Below are positions 56,102 to 63,591 of a stretch of DNA of 64,000 nt, one piece after another. Made by a program: the position numbers and the translations under genes. The first letter of the stretch is position 1, and each line of letters starts with the position of its first letter. This DNA comes from Corynebacterium sp. HMSC27B11. Its GTDB lineage: Bacteria; Actinomycetota; Actinomycetes; Mycobacteriales; Mycobacteriaceae. The stretch covers positions 1 through 64,000 of the forward strand of contig NZ_KV823561.1 in NCBI RefSeq assembly GCF_001815985.1, read 5' to 3'. Below the pieces are notes generated by a model. It was given only the letters and a program-made list of their open reading frames with translations. It was not told the origin of the DNA and searched no databases.

Positions 56102-56689
56102 GCCCGGATCGATGTAGGCGTTCTCGTCGAGCGCCGGGTCGATCGTGGCGGTGACGAGCTTTCGCACCGGCAGGCCAGAGTTAACCAGCTTGTCCACGCC
56201 CGGCTGGGCGGAGACCATGCACACGCAGGTGATGTCGTCCGCACCATGCTCGACGAGCAGCTCCACGGCGTTGAGCAGGGAGCCGCCGGTGGCGAGCATC
56301 GGGTCGACCAACATGACGGGCTGTCCGGAGAGGTCATCCGGCAGGGCCTCGAGGTATGGGACTGGCTCGTGGGTCTTCTCGTCGCGGGCCAGGCCGATGA
56401 AGCCCACCTGGGCGTCCGGGATCATCGAGAGTGCCGGGTCGATCATTCCGAGGCCGGCGCGGATGATGGGGACGATGATTGGCGGGTTCTTCAGCCGGTG
56501 CCCTTCGGCGGTGGAGACGGGGGTTTCCACGTCGAAGGATTCAGTCTCGAGGTCGTTGCTGGCCTCGTAGATCAGCATCGCACCGAGGTCCGCGAGGGCG
56601 TCGCGGAAGACCACGTTGTTGCTGCGGGCGTCGCGCATAATCGTCAGACGGGCGCGCACGAGAGGATGATTGACCACCTTGATGTCCAT
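56042..56689 (-). CDS. upp: Uracil phosphoribosyltransferase
   Basis: Salvages uracil to UMP with PRPP. The 215-residue protein has [18 protein letters not shown], the PRPP loop [19 protein letters not shown] and the uracil-site [15 protein letters not shown] near the C-terminus, after which about ten residues extend beyond the usual end. GGAG upstream of the ATG. Those extra residues come from sequence that also encodes the end of pmmB on the opposite strand. Confidence 0.95.
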   Translation of the reverse strand: MDIKVVNHPLVRARLTIMRDARSNNVVFRDALADLGAMLIYEASNDLETESFDVETPVSTAEGHRLKNPPIIVPIIRAGLGMIDPALSMIPDAQVGFIGLARDEKTHEPVPYLEALPDDLSGQPVMLVDPMLATGGSLLNAVELLVEHGADDITCVCMVSAQPGVDKLVNSGLPVRKLVTATIDPALDENAYIDPGLGDAGDRLYGPRNIDLESR

Positions 56690-56824
56690 GACTCCAAATC
56701 TACGTTAAGCACCGGGCACGCGAGAAAATTGGCACGGGCGGGAACCAAATGACCGTCCCCGTTGTCTAATACCTCTGAGTTACTTCACGCACCGAGACGA
56801 TTCAGGGAAGATTCAGGGGGAACA

Positions 56825-57169
56825 ATGGTGCCTTTGACGAACGGTATTGGGGGACACAGTGGCGGCCAGGTGATCGCCGAGCAGGAGCGAATCCAATCAG
56901 CAGCGCAGGAGGCGCGGACGGTGGCAGAGCAGCTGGCTGCGACAGCCCCACCGCACACGCCACACGTGGAGCTGCCATTCCTGCCGGAGCTGGGGAGGTT
57001 CCTGGCCGCACTGCAGCAGGCCCGGGCTCGGCACCACGAGACCACCGGGGAGTTGGCGAGGTTCTACCAGGGCGCTGCTGGTGCGCTGGATGAGTTCCGG
57101 GGGCGCGTGGACGAGCATGAGCAGGCAGCCCAGGCTGGCTTTGAAGCACTTGCGGGAGGTGTTCGGTGA
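56825..57169 (+). CDS. Small helical protein paired with the NlpC/P60 gene
   Basis: A 114-residue protein I do not recognise. It reads as two amphipathic helices (about residues 15-45 and 60-112) separated by a Pro-rich turn (PPHTPHVELPFLPEL), reminiscent in size and shape of ESX-associated helical-hairpin proteins, but no WXG motif is present. AGGGGG lies 4 nt before the ATG. The following hydrolase gene starts in its stop codon (TGATG), so the two products are made together. Confidence 0.65.
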   Translation: MVPLTNGIGGHSGGQVIAEQERIQSAAQEARTVAEQLAATAPPHTPHVELPFLPELGRFLAALQQARARHHETTGELARFYQGAAGALDEFRGRVDEHEQAAQAGFEALAGGVR

Positions 57170-58281
57170 TGAGTGCACCTGTTTTGGCACCAGCTGGAGG
57201 GGACGTGATCGAGGACGTGGCCGGCTCCGTTCTTGGGGAGATGGCTGGCTCCGTGCTCGGCGGAGGCGGCTGCATCCCGGATTTTCTGGGGCTCGTGGAG
57301 CCCATCGCAGCCCTCATCCCACAGCCGCTACAGCCTGGAGTGTCCGCGCTGTTGGGCTCCGGGGTCAGCGGGCTCGCCGGGGAGGTCATCCAGACAGTCG
57401 GGTCGGCTGTGCTCGGCGAGGCCGGTGGGGCGATGGCCGCCAAGTTCGCACAAGGTTCGGCTGCGGTGGACCTCATTGAGGAAGTCCGCCAGGGGCTGGA
57501 CGCGGTCGCTGGGCGCGGGCAGCAGGCCGTCCTGGCGGCGATCGAGGATGTCGGGGCAATCGCGATGGAAGCCCTGGCGGAGATCGGCGGTGCGATGAAT
57601 CCGGTGCAGCTGCTCGGCCCGACTGCACCGGTGGCGCTGGCGGAGGCGCAGGCGATTGCTTGCAAGCACCTGGGCAGGGCGGAGGCCCGCGTGCAGGCGC
57701 TAGGCCAGGAGTTGCTGGGGCTGGGAGCTGAGGCGACGGCCACAGCGGTGCCGGCGGAGGCGATCCCGGCAGTACCCGCGCCGTCCGAGGGGGCGAACAG
57801 ACAGCCTCCCGCAGCGGCGAACGCGGGTAGCGCCACGGGACCCGAAGTGGCTCACGGTGACGCCGCGGATTCCAGCGACGCTGCGGAATCCAGCGACGCT
57901 GTGGCATCCAGCGATGCTGTGGCAGGTGCCCCGACGGAGGCAGCGGCCAAGGCCGTGGCCGCAGCGAAGACGCAGCTGGGCACCCCGTACGTGTGGGGCG
58001 GCACCACGCCAGGCCAGGGCTTCGACTGCTCCGGTTTCGTCCAGTGGGCCTACGGGCAAGCTGGGGTGGAGCTGCCCCGCCTGGCCGATCAGCAGGCGGT
58101 GGGACCGCAGATCCCGATGGATCAGGTGCAGCCCGGGGATCTGGCGGTGTGGGATGGTCACGTGGCGATGGTCATCGAAGACGGCCAGCTGATCGAGGCG
58201 GGCGACCCGGTGGGTATCAGCCCGATCCGCACGGAGAATATCGGCATGGGTTTCCACGGTTTCTACCGCCCCACCGGCTAG
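57169..58281 (+). CDS. NlpC/P60 family peptidoglycan hydrolase
   Basis: Predicted gamma-D-glutamyl-meso-diaminopimelate endopeptidase. The C-terminal NlpC/P60 domain (about 263-370) has LGTPYVWGGTTPGQGFDCSGFVQW with catalytic Cys287 and GHVAMV with His331. The first 200 residues are Gly/Ala/Val/Leu-rich and alpha-helical, with no basic start or classical Sec signal peptide. A linker carries three ESSDA-type repeats (about 234-251). The ATG at 57169 overlaps the upstream stop; GTG at 57166 is the alternative. 370 residues. Confidence 0.88.
   Translation: MSAPVLAPAGGDVIEDVAGSVLGEMAGSVLGGGGCIPDFLGLVEPIAALIPQPLQPGVSALLGSGVSGLAGEVIQTVGSAVLGEAGGAMAAKFAQGSAAVDLIEEVRQGLDAVAGRGQQAVLAAIEDVGAIAMEALAEIGGAMNPVQLLGPTAPVALAEAQAIACKHLGRAEARVQALGQELLGLGAEATATAVPAEAIPAVPAPSEGANRQPPAAANAGSATGPEVAHGDAADSSDAAESSDAVASSDAVAGAPTEAAAKAVAAAKTQLGTPYVWGGTTPGQGFDCSGFVQWAYGQAGVELPRLADQQAVGPQIPMDQVQPGDLAVWDGHVAMVIEDGQLIEAGDPVGISPIRTENIGMGFHGFYRPTG
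57868..57921 (+). repeat. Three 18-bp tandem repeats in the NlpC/P60 linker
   Basis: Units at 57868-57885, 57886-57903 and 57904-57921 share the core TCCAGCGAYGCTG and encode xSSDAx hexapeptides. Copy number could vary without shifting the frame. Confidence 0.8.
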
Positions 58282-58331
58282 CTGGGGTTAGTCTGTGGGC
58301 ACTGAAAAGGTTCACTGAGCTAGTTCGCACT

Positions 58332-58412
58332 GGTTCAGTTCAGGCTCGGCCGGTTCACGCTGGGTCGGTCCAGGCTGGGTCGGTTTAACACAGAGCCGGT
58401 TTAACAAAGGGG
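58332..58412 (+). repeat. Imperfect 15-16-bp direct repeats upstream of the 58-residue ORF
   Basis: GGTTCACGCTGGGTC (58352-58366) and GGTCCAGGCTGGGTC (58367-58381) are followed by two GGTTTAACA-containing units (58382 and 58398); a GGTTCAG unit stands at 58332. They fill most of the gap after the NlpC/P60 gene. Confidence 0.6.
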
Positions 58413-58423
58413 GATTTCACAAC

Positions 58424-58600
58424 ATGGGTGGGGCTCATTCTTCCCGGAGCGTTCCGGGCTTGGCGCGGATCGTCACGCAGCCGGAGGAACAGGAATATCT
58501 TCAGGCGCAGTTCCTGGGCGCACCCCCTGCTGTGGTGCCGAAGGTGCTCGATGCCCGGCTTCGCAATGTCGAGGCTATGAGTTCCGATCCGGCCGGGTAG
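58424..58600 (+). CDS. Possible 58-residue small protein
   Basis: A short open frame starting MGGAHSSRSVPGLARI and ending EAMSSDPAG, with a GGGGG stretch about 10 nt upstream. It is hydrophilic, with a helical centre (PEEQEYLQAQFLG), and codon third positions are mostly G or C as in neighbours. Its stop codon lies in the -10 box of the next gene. I know no homologue; it could be a real small protein or chance. Confidence 0.4.
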   Translation: MGGAHSSRSVPGLARIVTQPEEQEYLQAQFLGAPPAVVPKVLDARLRNVEAMSSDPAG

Positions 58601-58603
58601 AAT
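58598..58603 (+). promoter_or_regulatory. Leaderless -10 box of the duplicated-domain protein gene
   Basis: TAGAAT ends 8 nt before the ATG at 58612, and its first three bases are the stop codon of the preceding small frame. Confidence 0.4.
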
Positions 58604-58611
58604 CCGCAATC

Positions 58612-59892
58612 ATGGCAGCTTCCAAACCGACAACGTTTAAACCAAACCAGCTCGTGACGCTGAAGATGGAGACCACCAGCGGCACCTGGTACACCGTCTG
58701 GGCCCCGCTGTGGGTCGTCAGGGGCGAAAAGTGGCAGGCATTCCTGGGTAAGGACGACACGATCTCCGTGTTCTCCTCCCCCGCCGAGCTCCACGCCTAC
58801 GTTGTCGGCAGCAACGATCACGTCCTCGCCGAACACCCGAAGTGGAAGGAGCTCAAGGCGGACGCCGATGCCCAGATGTCGGCGCAGAAGATCCAGGAGA
58901 TCTCCCTGATCGAGGCTCCGAACCAGCTGGCCGGCCGGGCAAGCTACGAGAACGTCCGGGACGTCAGCCGCGCGTACCGCCTGCTGCAGTCCATCGGCGG
59001 TGTCGCTGGCATCGAGTCGATCAACAAATGGTTCGGCTCCTATTCCATGCTGCAGAACATCTACCGCGGCGCGGACCACTACTCCGGCCAGAACGGTGTC
59101 GAAGAGTGGACCGCGATGGGTCGCATCGTGCTCGGCGCCTGGGCGGAGATGCTCGACGACCTCGAGGACGGCCTCACCGAGGTCGAGGTGGACGAGACGG
59201 CCGTCGCGGAGTCCCAGAAGCGCATCGACGCAGTCGAGAAGGCCGCGGCCGATGCCAGCGCTGCTGCCGCGAAGAAGCGGGAGGACGCCGCCGCGGAGAA
59301 GGCCGCCGCTGGCAGCACCGCCGACGAAGACACCGACCCGTACGACAAGACGCTATGGGCACAGGCCGGTATCGACCCGATCCGCATCTCCCTGAACGGC
59401 CAGCGGGTCTACACCCTGCGCTGCTACGTGGGAGGCAAGCCGGTGTTCCTGGGCCGTCACGGCCAGATCAACACTTTCCCCAATCCTCGCTCCCTGGTGC
59501 GCTGGCTCATCGACGCCCCGCAGCACGACCTTGAGGAGATGGAGACCTGGGGCGACATCGTCCAGGCCGCGAATGCCGGCGAGTTGGAGGTCACGGTTCA
59601 CGACCTGAACCAGTACACCTTCACCGGGCTGCGCGAGGACATCGGCAAGTCCGTGGACGCGGTGGATCCGAAGCAGCTGAGCCGCGCTTATGAGCTGCTG
59701 GCCGACGCCGCCGACTGGGCGGGCGACGATGCTGTGAACAAGGTTCTGGTCGGCTTCCCGCGCCTGCAGACCTACATCGCCTACGTCACGGGCTCGCCGT
59801 CCGGCACCACGCCGACCGCGCCCTTCGACGAGGAGGTGCGCGGCTGGAAGCAGCTGGAGGATGACCTCATCAAGCGCTTCAGCAAGTTCTAG
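58612..59892 (+). CDS. Conserved hypothetical protein with an internal domain duplication
   Basis: A 426-residue soluble protein without signal peptide. Two related halves are separated by an Ala/Lys/Glu-rich coiled coil (about 195-232). FLGKDDTISVFSSPAEL (44-60) matches FLGRHGQINTFPNPRSL (279-295), and SRAYRLLQSIGGVAGIESIN (119-138) matches SRAYELLADAADWAGDDAVN (357-376); a C-terminal acidic EExxxW/LEDDL segment recurs too. I do not know a function. It is probably transcribed from its own promoter and ends before a strong terminator. Confidence 0.8.
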   Translation: MAASKPTTFKPNQLVTLKMETTSGTWYTVWAPLWVVRGEKWQAFLGKDDTISVFSSPAELHAYVVGSNDHVLAEHPKWKELKADADAQMSAQKIQEISLIEAPNQLAGRASYENVRDVSRAYRLLQSIGGVAGIESINKWFGSYSMLQNIYRGADHYSGQNGVEEWTAMGRIVLGAWAEMLDDLEDGLTEVEVDETAVAESQKRIDAVEKAAADASAAAAKKREDAAAEKAAAGSTADEDTDPYDKTLWAQAGIDPIRISLNGQRVYTLRCYVGGKPVFLGRHGQINTFPNPRSLVRWLIDAPQHDLEEMETWGDIVQAANAGELEVTVHDLNQYTFTGLREDIGKSVDAVDPKQLSRAYELLADAADWAGDDAVNKVLVGFPRLQTYIAYVTGSPSGTTPTAPFDEEVRGWKQLEDDLIKRFSKF

Positions 59893-59921
59893 CGTGAGCC
59901 GCTAGCTGCCTAAGAAAAGCT

Positions 59922-59967
59922 GAAAGGGCGCCTCCCGAAAGGATGATCTTTCGGGAGGCGCCCTTTC
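59922..59967. terminator. Bidirectional terminator, perfect 20-bp stem
   Basis: The arms at 59922-59941 and 59948-59967 are perfectly complementary around a 6-nt GATGAT loop, between the two convergent genes. The stem opens with GAAAGGGCG and closes with CGCCCTTTC. Confidence 0.88.
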
Positions 59968-60073
59968 ATGTGCTTCTAGACCCGTATCCCTGGCGCTGAG
60001 CTGACCCCAGCCTGCCACGGCAGCCACCAGCCGTGCGTACCGGGTCAGGGCTCAGTGAGTCCCATGGAGCTCG

Positions 60074-61375
60074 CTAGTTCTGCGGGGTGTCTCCGCCATT
60101 GGCCTGGTCATCGGACTGGCCGAGCTGGTTTCCGTCAGTTGGGGTGCCCTGCTCATTGGAGGTCGAGTTCTGAGCCGGACCACCGTACTGCTGACCCGGG
60201 CCCTGCTGCGGCTGACCGCCGTACTGCTGAGGCTGACCATAACCCTGTGGCTGGCCCTGCCAGTTCCCCTGCTGTGGCTGGCCACCGTATTGCTGCGGCT
60301 GGGCCTGCCAATTGCCCTGCTGTGGCTGGCCACCGTACTGCTGACCCTGCCAGTTCCCCTGCGGCTGCGCAGGCTGCTGGGCAGCATTGGCCTGCTTGCT
60401 GGAGCGGTTCGCCACATCACCAAGGAACTTATTGCGCTGCGCGTCGATCTCCGCAGGCTTCTTCACGATCAGCCACACGCCCACTGCGATGGTGAGGAGG
60501 CTGATGAGAACGCTGAGGTAGAAACCAAATCCCTTACCCTGCTCGCTCAAGTTCACCATGTCCAGGAAGTCCTCCGCATCGGAGCTGATCAGCTCCCGCA
60601 GCTGCGAAGAGAAGATGATCGCGTACAGAACTCCCAGTCCACCCGAGGCAGCGGCCAAGATACCCGCCATCTTGAACTTGAGGTTACGGAAGACCAACAC
60701 CGCCGCGGCCACCACGAGGGCCAGGACGACGACCTCCACGAGGAACGCCTGCCAGAGAAATTCGCGTTCGGTATGCTTGCCCTCGAACGGAATCTCTGCG
60801 GCGACCTTTAGGGAGCCGAAGCCGTTGATCTTCACATCCCCGCCTGCCGTGACCCCCATGAAGGAAGCCGAGGCACTCATCCGGTACCACGCGAGCAGTC
60901 CTGCGATCAGCTGAAGCACGGCGAGAATGCCAAGGATGCCGCCCATCAGGCGCGGCAGTGCCTTGCTCTGCAGACTCGTCGCCGCCGCGAAGGCACGCTG
61001 CCCCACGGCGGCGCTGATCTTCTCCGCGGTTCCAGGGCCAGAGTTACCTGGCTGCTGTGCCTGCCAGTTGCCCTGGGGCTGGCCCTGCCAGTTCTGTGGT
61101 GCCTGCTGGCCTTGCCAGTTGCTCTGCTGAGGTTGGACGTAGGCCTGCTGGGGCTGTGCTTGCCAATTGCCCTGGGGTGGTGTCTGCCAGTTCTGTGGTG
61201 CCTGCTGGCCCTGCCAGTTCCCCTGCGGCTGCCCATAGCCCTGCTGGGGCTGGCCCTGCCAGTACTGTGGCGGCTGCGGTGGCTGCTGTGGCTGCGCGGT
61301 ACCGCCCTGGGATGCGGGCTGCCCGCCCTCCTCAGGTGTGTTGTTCTGGTGCCCGTTCGATTCCGGGTTCGTCAT
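60074..61375 (-). CDS. Q/G/N/W-rich four-helix membrane protein, function unknown
   Basis: A 433-residue protein. Residues 25-110 and 335-410 are low-complexity cytoplasmic tails built from QGNWQGQ-, QPQQYGGQ- and APQNW-type units. Between them lie four predicted membrane helices (about 143-163, 207-229, 235-255, 283-304) with a KHTEREFLWQ loop and an acidic SDAEDFLDMVNLSEQ loop. I do not recognise the core. The tails resemble intrinsically disordered, prion-like sequence. An AT-rich inverted repeat lies 27-46 nt upstream of the ATG. Confidence 0.75.
   Translation of the reverse strand: MTNPESNGHQNNTPEEGGQPASQGGTAQPQQPPQPPQYWQGQPQQGYGQPQGNWQGQQAPQNWQTPPQGNWQAQPQQAYVQPQQSNWQGQQAPQNWQGQPQGNWQAQQPGNSGPGTAEKISAAVGQRAFAAATSLQSKALPRLMGGILGILAVLQLIAGLLAWYRMSASASFMGVTAGGDVKINGFGSLKVAAEIPFEGKHTEREFLWQAFLVEVVVLALVVAAAVLVFRNLKFKMAGILAAASGGLGVLYAIIFSSQLRELISSDAEDFLDMVNLSEQGKGFGFYLSVLISLLTIAVGVWLIVKKPAEIDAQRNKFLGDVANRSSKQANAAQQPAQPQGNWQGQQYGGQPQQGNWQAQPQQYGGQPQQGNWQGQPQGYGQPQQYGGQPQQGPGQQYGGPAQNSTSNEQGTPTDGNQLGQSDDQANGGDTPQN
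60167..60367 (-). repeat. Repeats encoding the C-terminal QGNWQGQ/QPQQYGGQ tail
   Basis: Degenerate in-frame repeats of 24-36 bp encode alternating QGNWQ and QQYGGQPQQ units in the C-terminal tail of the membrane protein. Confidence 0.75.
61055..61267 (-). repeat. Repeats encoding the N-terminal NWQGQQAPQNW tail
   Basis: In-frame repeats encode NWQGQQAPQNWQ twice plus several QGNWQ units. They are related to the repeats at the other end of the same gene, so recombination between the two could delete the membrane core. Confidence 0.75.
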
Positions 61376-61401
61376 AGTGAATCCTCAACTCGATGAAAAA
61401 T

Positions 61402-61421
61402 ATATGAGACTTAGCTCATAT
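61402..61421. promoter_or_regulatory. AT-rich inverted repeat upstream of the Q-rich membrane protein gene
   Basis: ATATGAG, ACTTAG, CTCATAT, flanked by A- and T-runs. On the minus strand it is a possible terminator for the ABC importer operon (hairpin then ATATTTTTC); its position 27-46 nt upstream of the next gene would also suit an operator. The surrounding gap (61376-61543) also holds a 9-C run at 61518-61526 and otherwise nothing recognisable. Confidence 0.45.
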
Positions 61422-61543
61422 TTTTTAATTCTCGGCTACACCTTAAAGCACCGGTCGAGCGCATTCAATCGCCCCCCTTAAGAATCGGCCCAGCCCCCAC
61501 TCTGGGATCCCCCGCATCCCCCCCCCGCAGCCAGCCCTCGCCG

Positions 61544-62446
61544 CTAGCTGCGCAGCTCGTGGCTCAGCGCGTCCAGCTCCCCGCCGCCGGACATCTCCAC
61601 CGTGAGCTCCTCCAGTGTGACGTCTTCCAAGTCAGCGTTCATCACCTGCTCGCCCATGTTCAGCATCATGAAGCGATCCCCCACCAGGTAGGCGTGGTGC
61701 GGGTTGTGGGTGATGAAGATGACCGCCACCCCGGACTCCCGGGCCTTCTTCACGAAGCGCAGCACCATGCCGGACTGCTTCACACCCAGTGCTGCGGTCG
61801 GCTCGTCCAGGATCAGCACGCGCGCGCCGAAGTAGATCGCCCGGGCGATCGCCACAACCTGCCGCTGGCCACCGGACAGCGTGCTGATCGGCACCTCCAC
61901 ATCCGGCAGATCCACGCCCATCTTCTCCAGCTGCTCGGCGGTAATCTCGCGCATCTCGTCGGCCTTCAGCCGCCCCAGCGCGCCAGTGAGCTCCTGGCCC
62001 AGGAAGAAGTTCCGCCACACGGACATCTGCCCCACCACCGCGAGATCCTGATACACGGTGGCAATCCCCCGGTCGAGGGCGTCCTTCGGGTTGCGCAGCC
62101 TCGCTGGCTCCCCGTCGATCAGCATCTCGCCGCCGGTGGGCTGGTGCAGCCCAGAAAGCGCCTTAATCAGCGTGGACTTACCAGCGCCGTTATCTCCCAG
62201 CACGCAGGTCACGGTGCCGGGGCGGATCTCCATGTCGATGCCCTTGAGCACCAGGCGCTCGCCGTAGGCCTTTTCCAGGCCGCGCATCTCGATGATCGGC
62301 GGGGTGGCGCCGTCCTCGGCGCCGGGGACGTCCTTATCAGCAGCGCCGTCGGCAACGGCGCCCTTATCGGCGACGACGTCGCCTGCCGCGCCCGTCCCGG
62401 TCGACGTCACCGTCGCCGCGTCCTTCCGCTTGTTTCTGCGAGTCAC
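61544..62446 (-). CDS. ABC sugar importer ATPase, single-domain ribose/fructose type
   Basis: A 300-residue ATPase related to one half of RbsA/XylG. Walker A GDNGAGKST, signature STLSGGQRQVVAIARAI, Walker B ARVLILDEPTAALGV and switch histidine FITHNPHHAYLVGDR are intact. RbsA-type proteins normally fuse two such domains; a single domain is the FrcA type. The first 48 residues are a basic then Ala/Asp/Gly-rich extension. GTG start overlaps the permease stop by 4 nt. Substrate is probably a monosaccharide or polyol. Confidence 0.9.
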   Translation of the reverse strand: MTRRNKRKDAATVTSTGTGAAGDVVADKGAVADGAADKDVPGAEDGATPPIIEMRGLEKAYGERLVLKGIDMEIRPGTVTCVLGDNGAGKSTLIKALSGLHQPTGGEMLIDGEPARLRNPKDALDRGIATVYQDLAVVGQMSVWRNFFLGQELTGALGRLKADEMREITAEQLEKMGVDLPDVEVPISTLSGGQRQVVAIARAIYFGARVLILDEPTAALGVKQSGMVLRFVKKARESGVAVIFITHNPHHAYLVGDRFMMLNMGEQVMNADLEDVTLEELTVEMSGGGELDALSHELRS

Positions 62447-63591
62447 TTGGCACCTCCCTGCACCCGAGAGAAGGAATTATTGGTCAGCACGGCCAGCAGC
62501 AACATCGCACCGAGGAAGAACTTGAACCAGTCGGGGTTCCATCCGGCGTAGACGATGCCCTGGTTGGTCATGCCGAAGATCAGCGCACCGATGGCCGTGC
62601 CGATCGCCGTTCCCCGGCCACCCGTCAGCGAGCAGCCACCGATCACGGCGGCGATGATGTACAGGAACTCGTTACCCACGCCCTGCCCGGCCTGGATCGA
62701 GTCGAAGGCGAAGAGGTTATGCATCCCCACGAACCACGCTGAGAAGGCCACGAACATGAACAGGGTGATCTTCACGCGCCGCACGGGGACGCCCACGGCG
62801 CGGGCGGCGTCGGCGTCGCCACCGACGGCGAAAATCCAGTTACCGAAGCGGGTCTTGAACAGCAGCCAGCTGGCCAGCGCCACGAACAGCAGCCACCACA
62901 CCACGGTGATCTGCACGTCCACGCCGAAGACCTCGAAGCTGGAGGCGAAGAAGGCCTTGGCGGAGTTGTAGCCCTCCATGTCGGAGATCGTTGGGGTGGC
63001 GACCTGCCCGGTGACCAGCTTCGTCACGGCGAGGTTGATGCCCTGCAGCATGAGGAACATCGCCAGGGTGATCAGGAAGGAGTGAATGCCGGTCTTGGTG
63101 ACGAGGTAGCCGTTGATCGCGCCGATGGACAGCGAAATGATCAGGGAGAGGAACACGCCCGTCCACGAGTTCAGCCACAGGTTGTAGTTCAGCATCGTGG
63201 CGGCGAGCGCGGCGGTGGTCACGGCCACGCCGGAGGACAGGTCGAATTCGTCGCCGATCATCAGCAGCCCCACGCCCAGCGCGATGATGCCCAGCGTGGA
63301 GCTGGAGTACAGCACGGTGGCGAAGGCGTCCGCGCTGCGGAAGGCCGGGGCGAGGATCATGAACAGCGCGAAGATGAGGATCGCGCCGACCAGGGAGGTC
63401 AGCTCGGGGCGCTTGAAGGCCGCGAGGACGGCGTTGTCCCCGGCCTTGTCTGCGTTCTGTTCCGCTGCGCCCTCGGCTGCGGAGTCCGCGGTGTTTTCTG
63501 TATCCGGGGACGACGTCAGGTTCGGCGCCGCCTCGTCAATCTGCTCCGCCGTTGCCGGGCCGGTGGCCTGCTCGGATGTGGGGTCAGACAT
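62443..63591 (-). CDS. ABC sugar importer permease, RbsC/FrcC type
   Basis: A 382-residue permease with eight to ten predicted helices. Family motifs: GVGLLMIGDEFDLSSGVAVTT, ING(Y)LVTKTGIHSFLITLAMF, AVGGDADAARAVGVPVRRVK (the cytoplasmic loop contacting the ATPase) and AAVIGGCSLTGGRGTAIGTAIGA. A disordered Glu/Ala-rich N-terminus of about 60 residues precedes the first helix. ATG at 63591 directly abuts the stop of the binding-protein gene. Confidence 0.93.
   Translation of the reverse strand: MSDPTSEQATGPATAEQIDEAAPNLTSSPDTENTADSAAEGAAEQNADKAGDNAVLAAFKRPELTSLVGAILIFALFMILAPAFRSADAFATVLYSSSTLGIIALGVGLLMIGDEFDLSSGVAVTTAALAATMLNYNLWLNSWTGVFLSLIISLSIGAINGYLVTKTGIHSFLITLAMFLMLQGINLAVTKLVTGQVATPTISDMEGYNSAKAFFASSFEVFGVDVQITVVWWLLFVALASWLLFKTRFGNWIFAVGGDADAARAVGVPVRRVKITLFMFVAFSAWFVGMHNLFAFDSIQAGQGVGNEFLYIIAAVIGGCSLTGGRGTAIGTAIGALIFGMTNQGIVYAGWNPDWFKFFLGAMLLLAVLTNNSFSRVQGGAK

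Noticed and set aside
58332-58412. Short repeats considered as a CRISPR array
   Set aside because: Units are only 15-16 bp, imperfect, without regular spacers, and no cas gene is near.
61518-61526. 9-C run in the intergenic gap after the ABC ATPase
   Set aside because: Not in a coding frame or recognisable promoter spacer, so no phase-variation claim can be supported.
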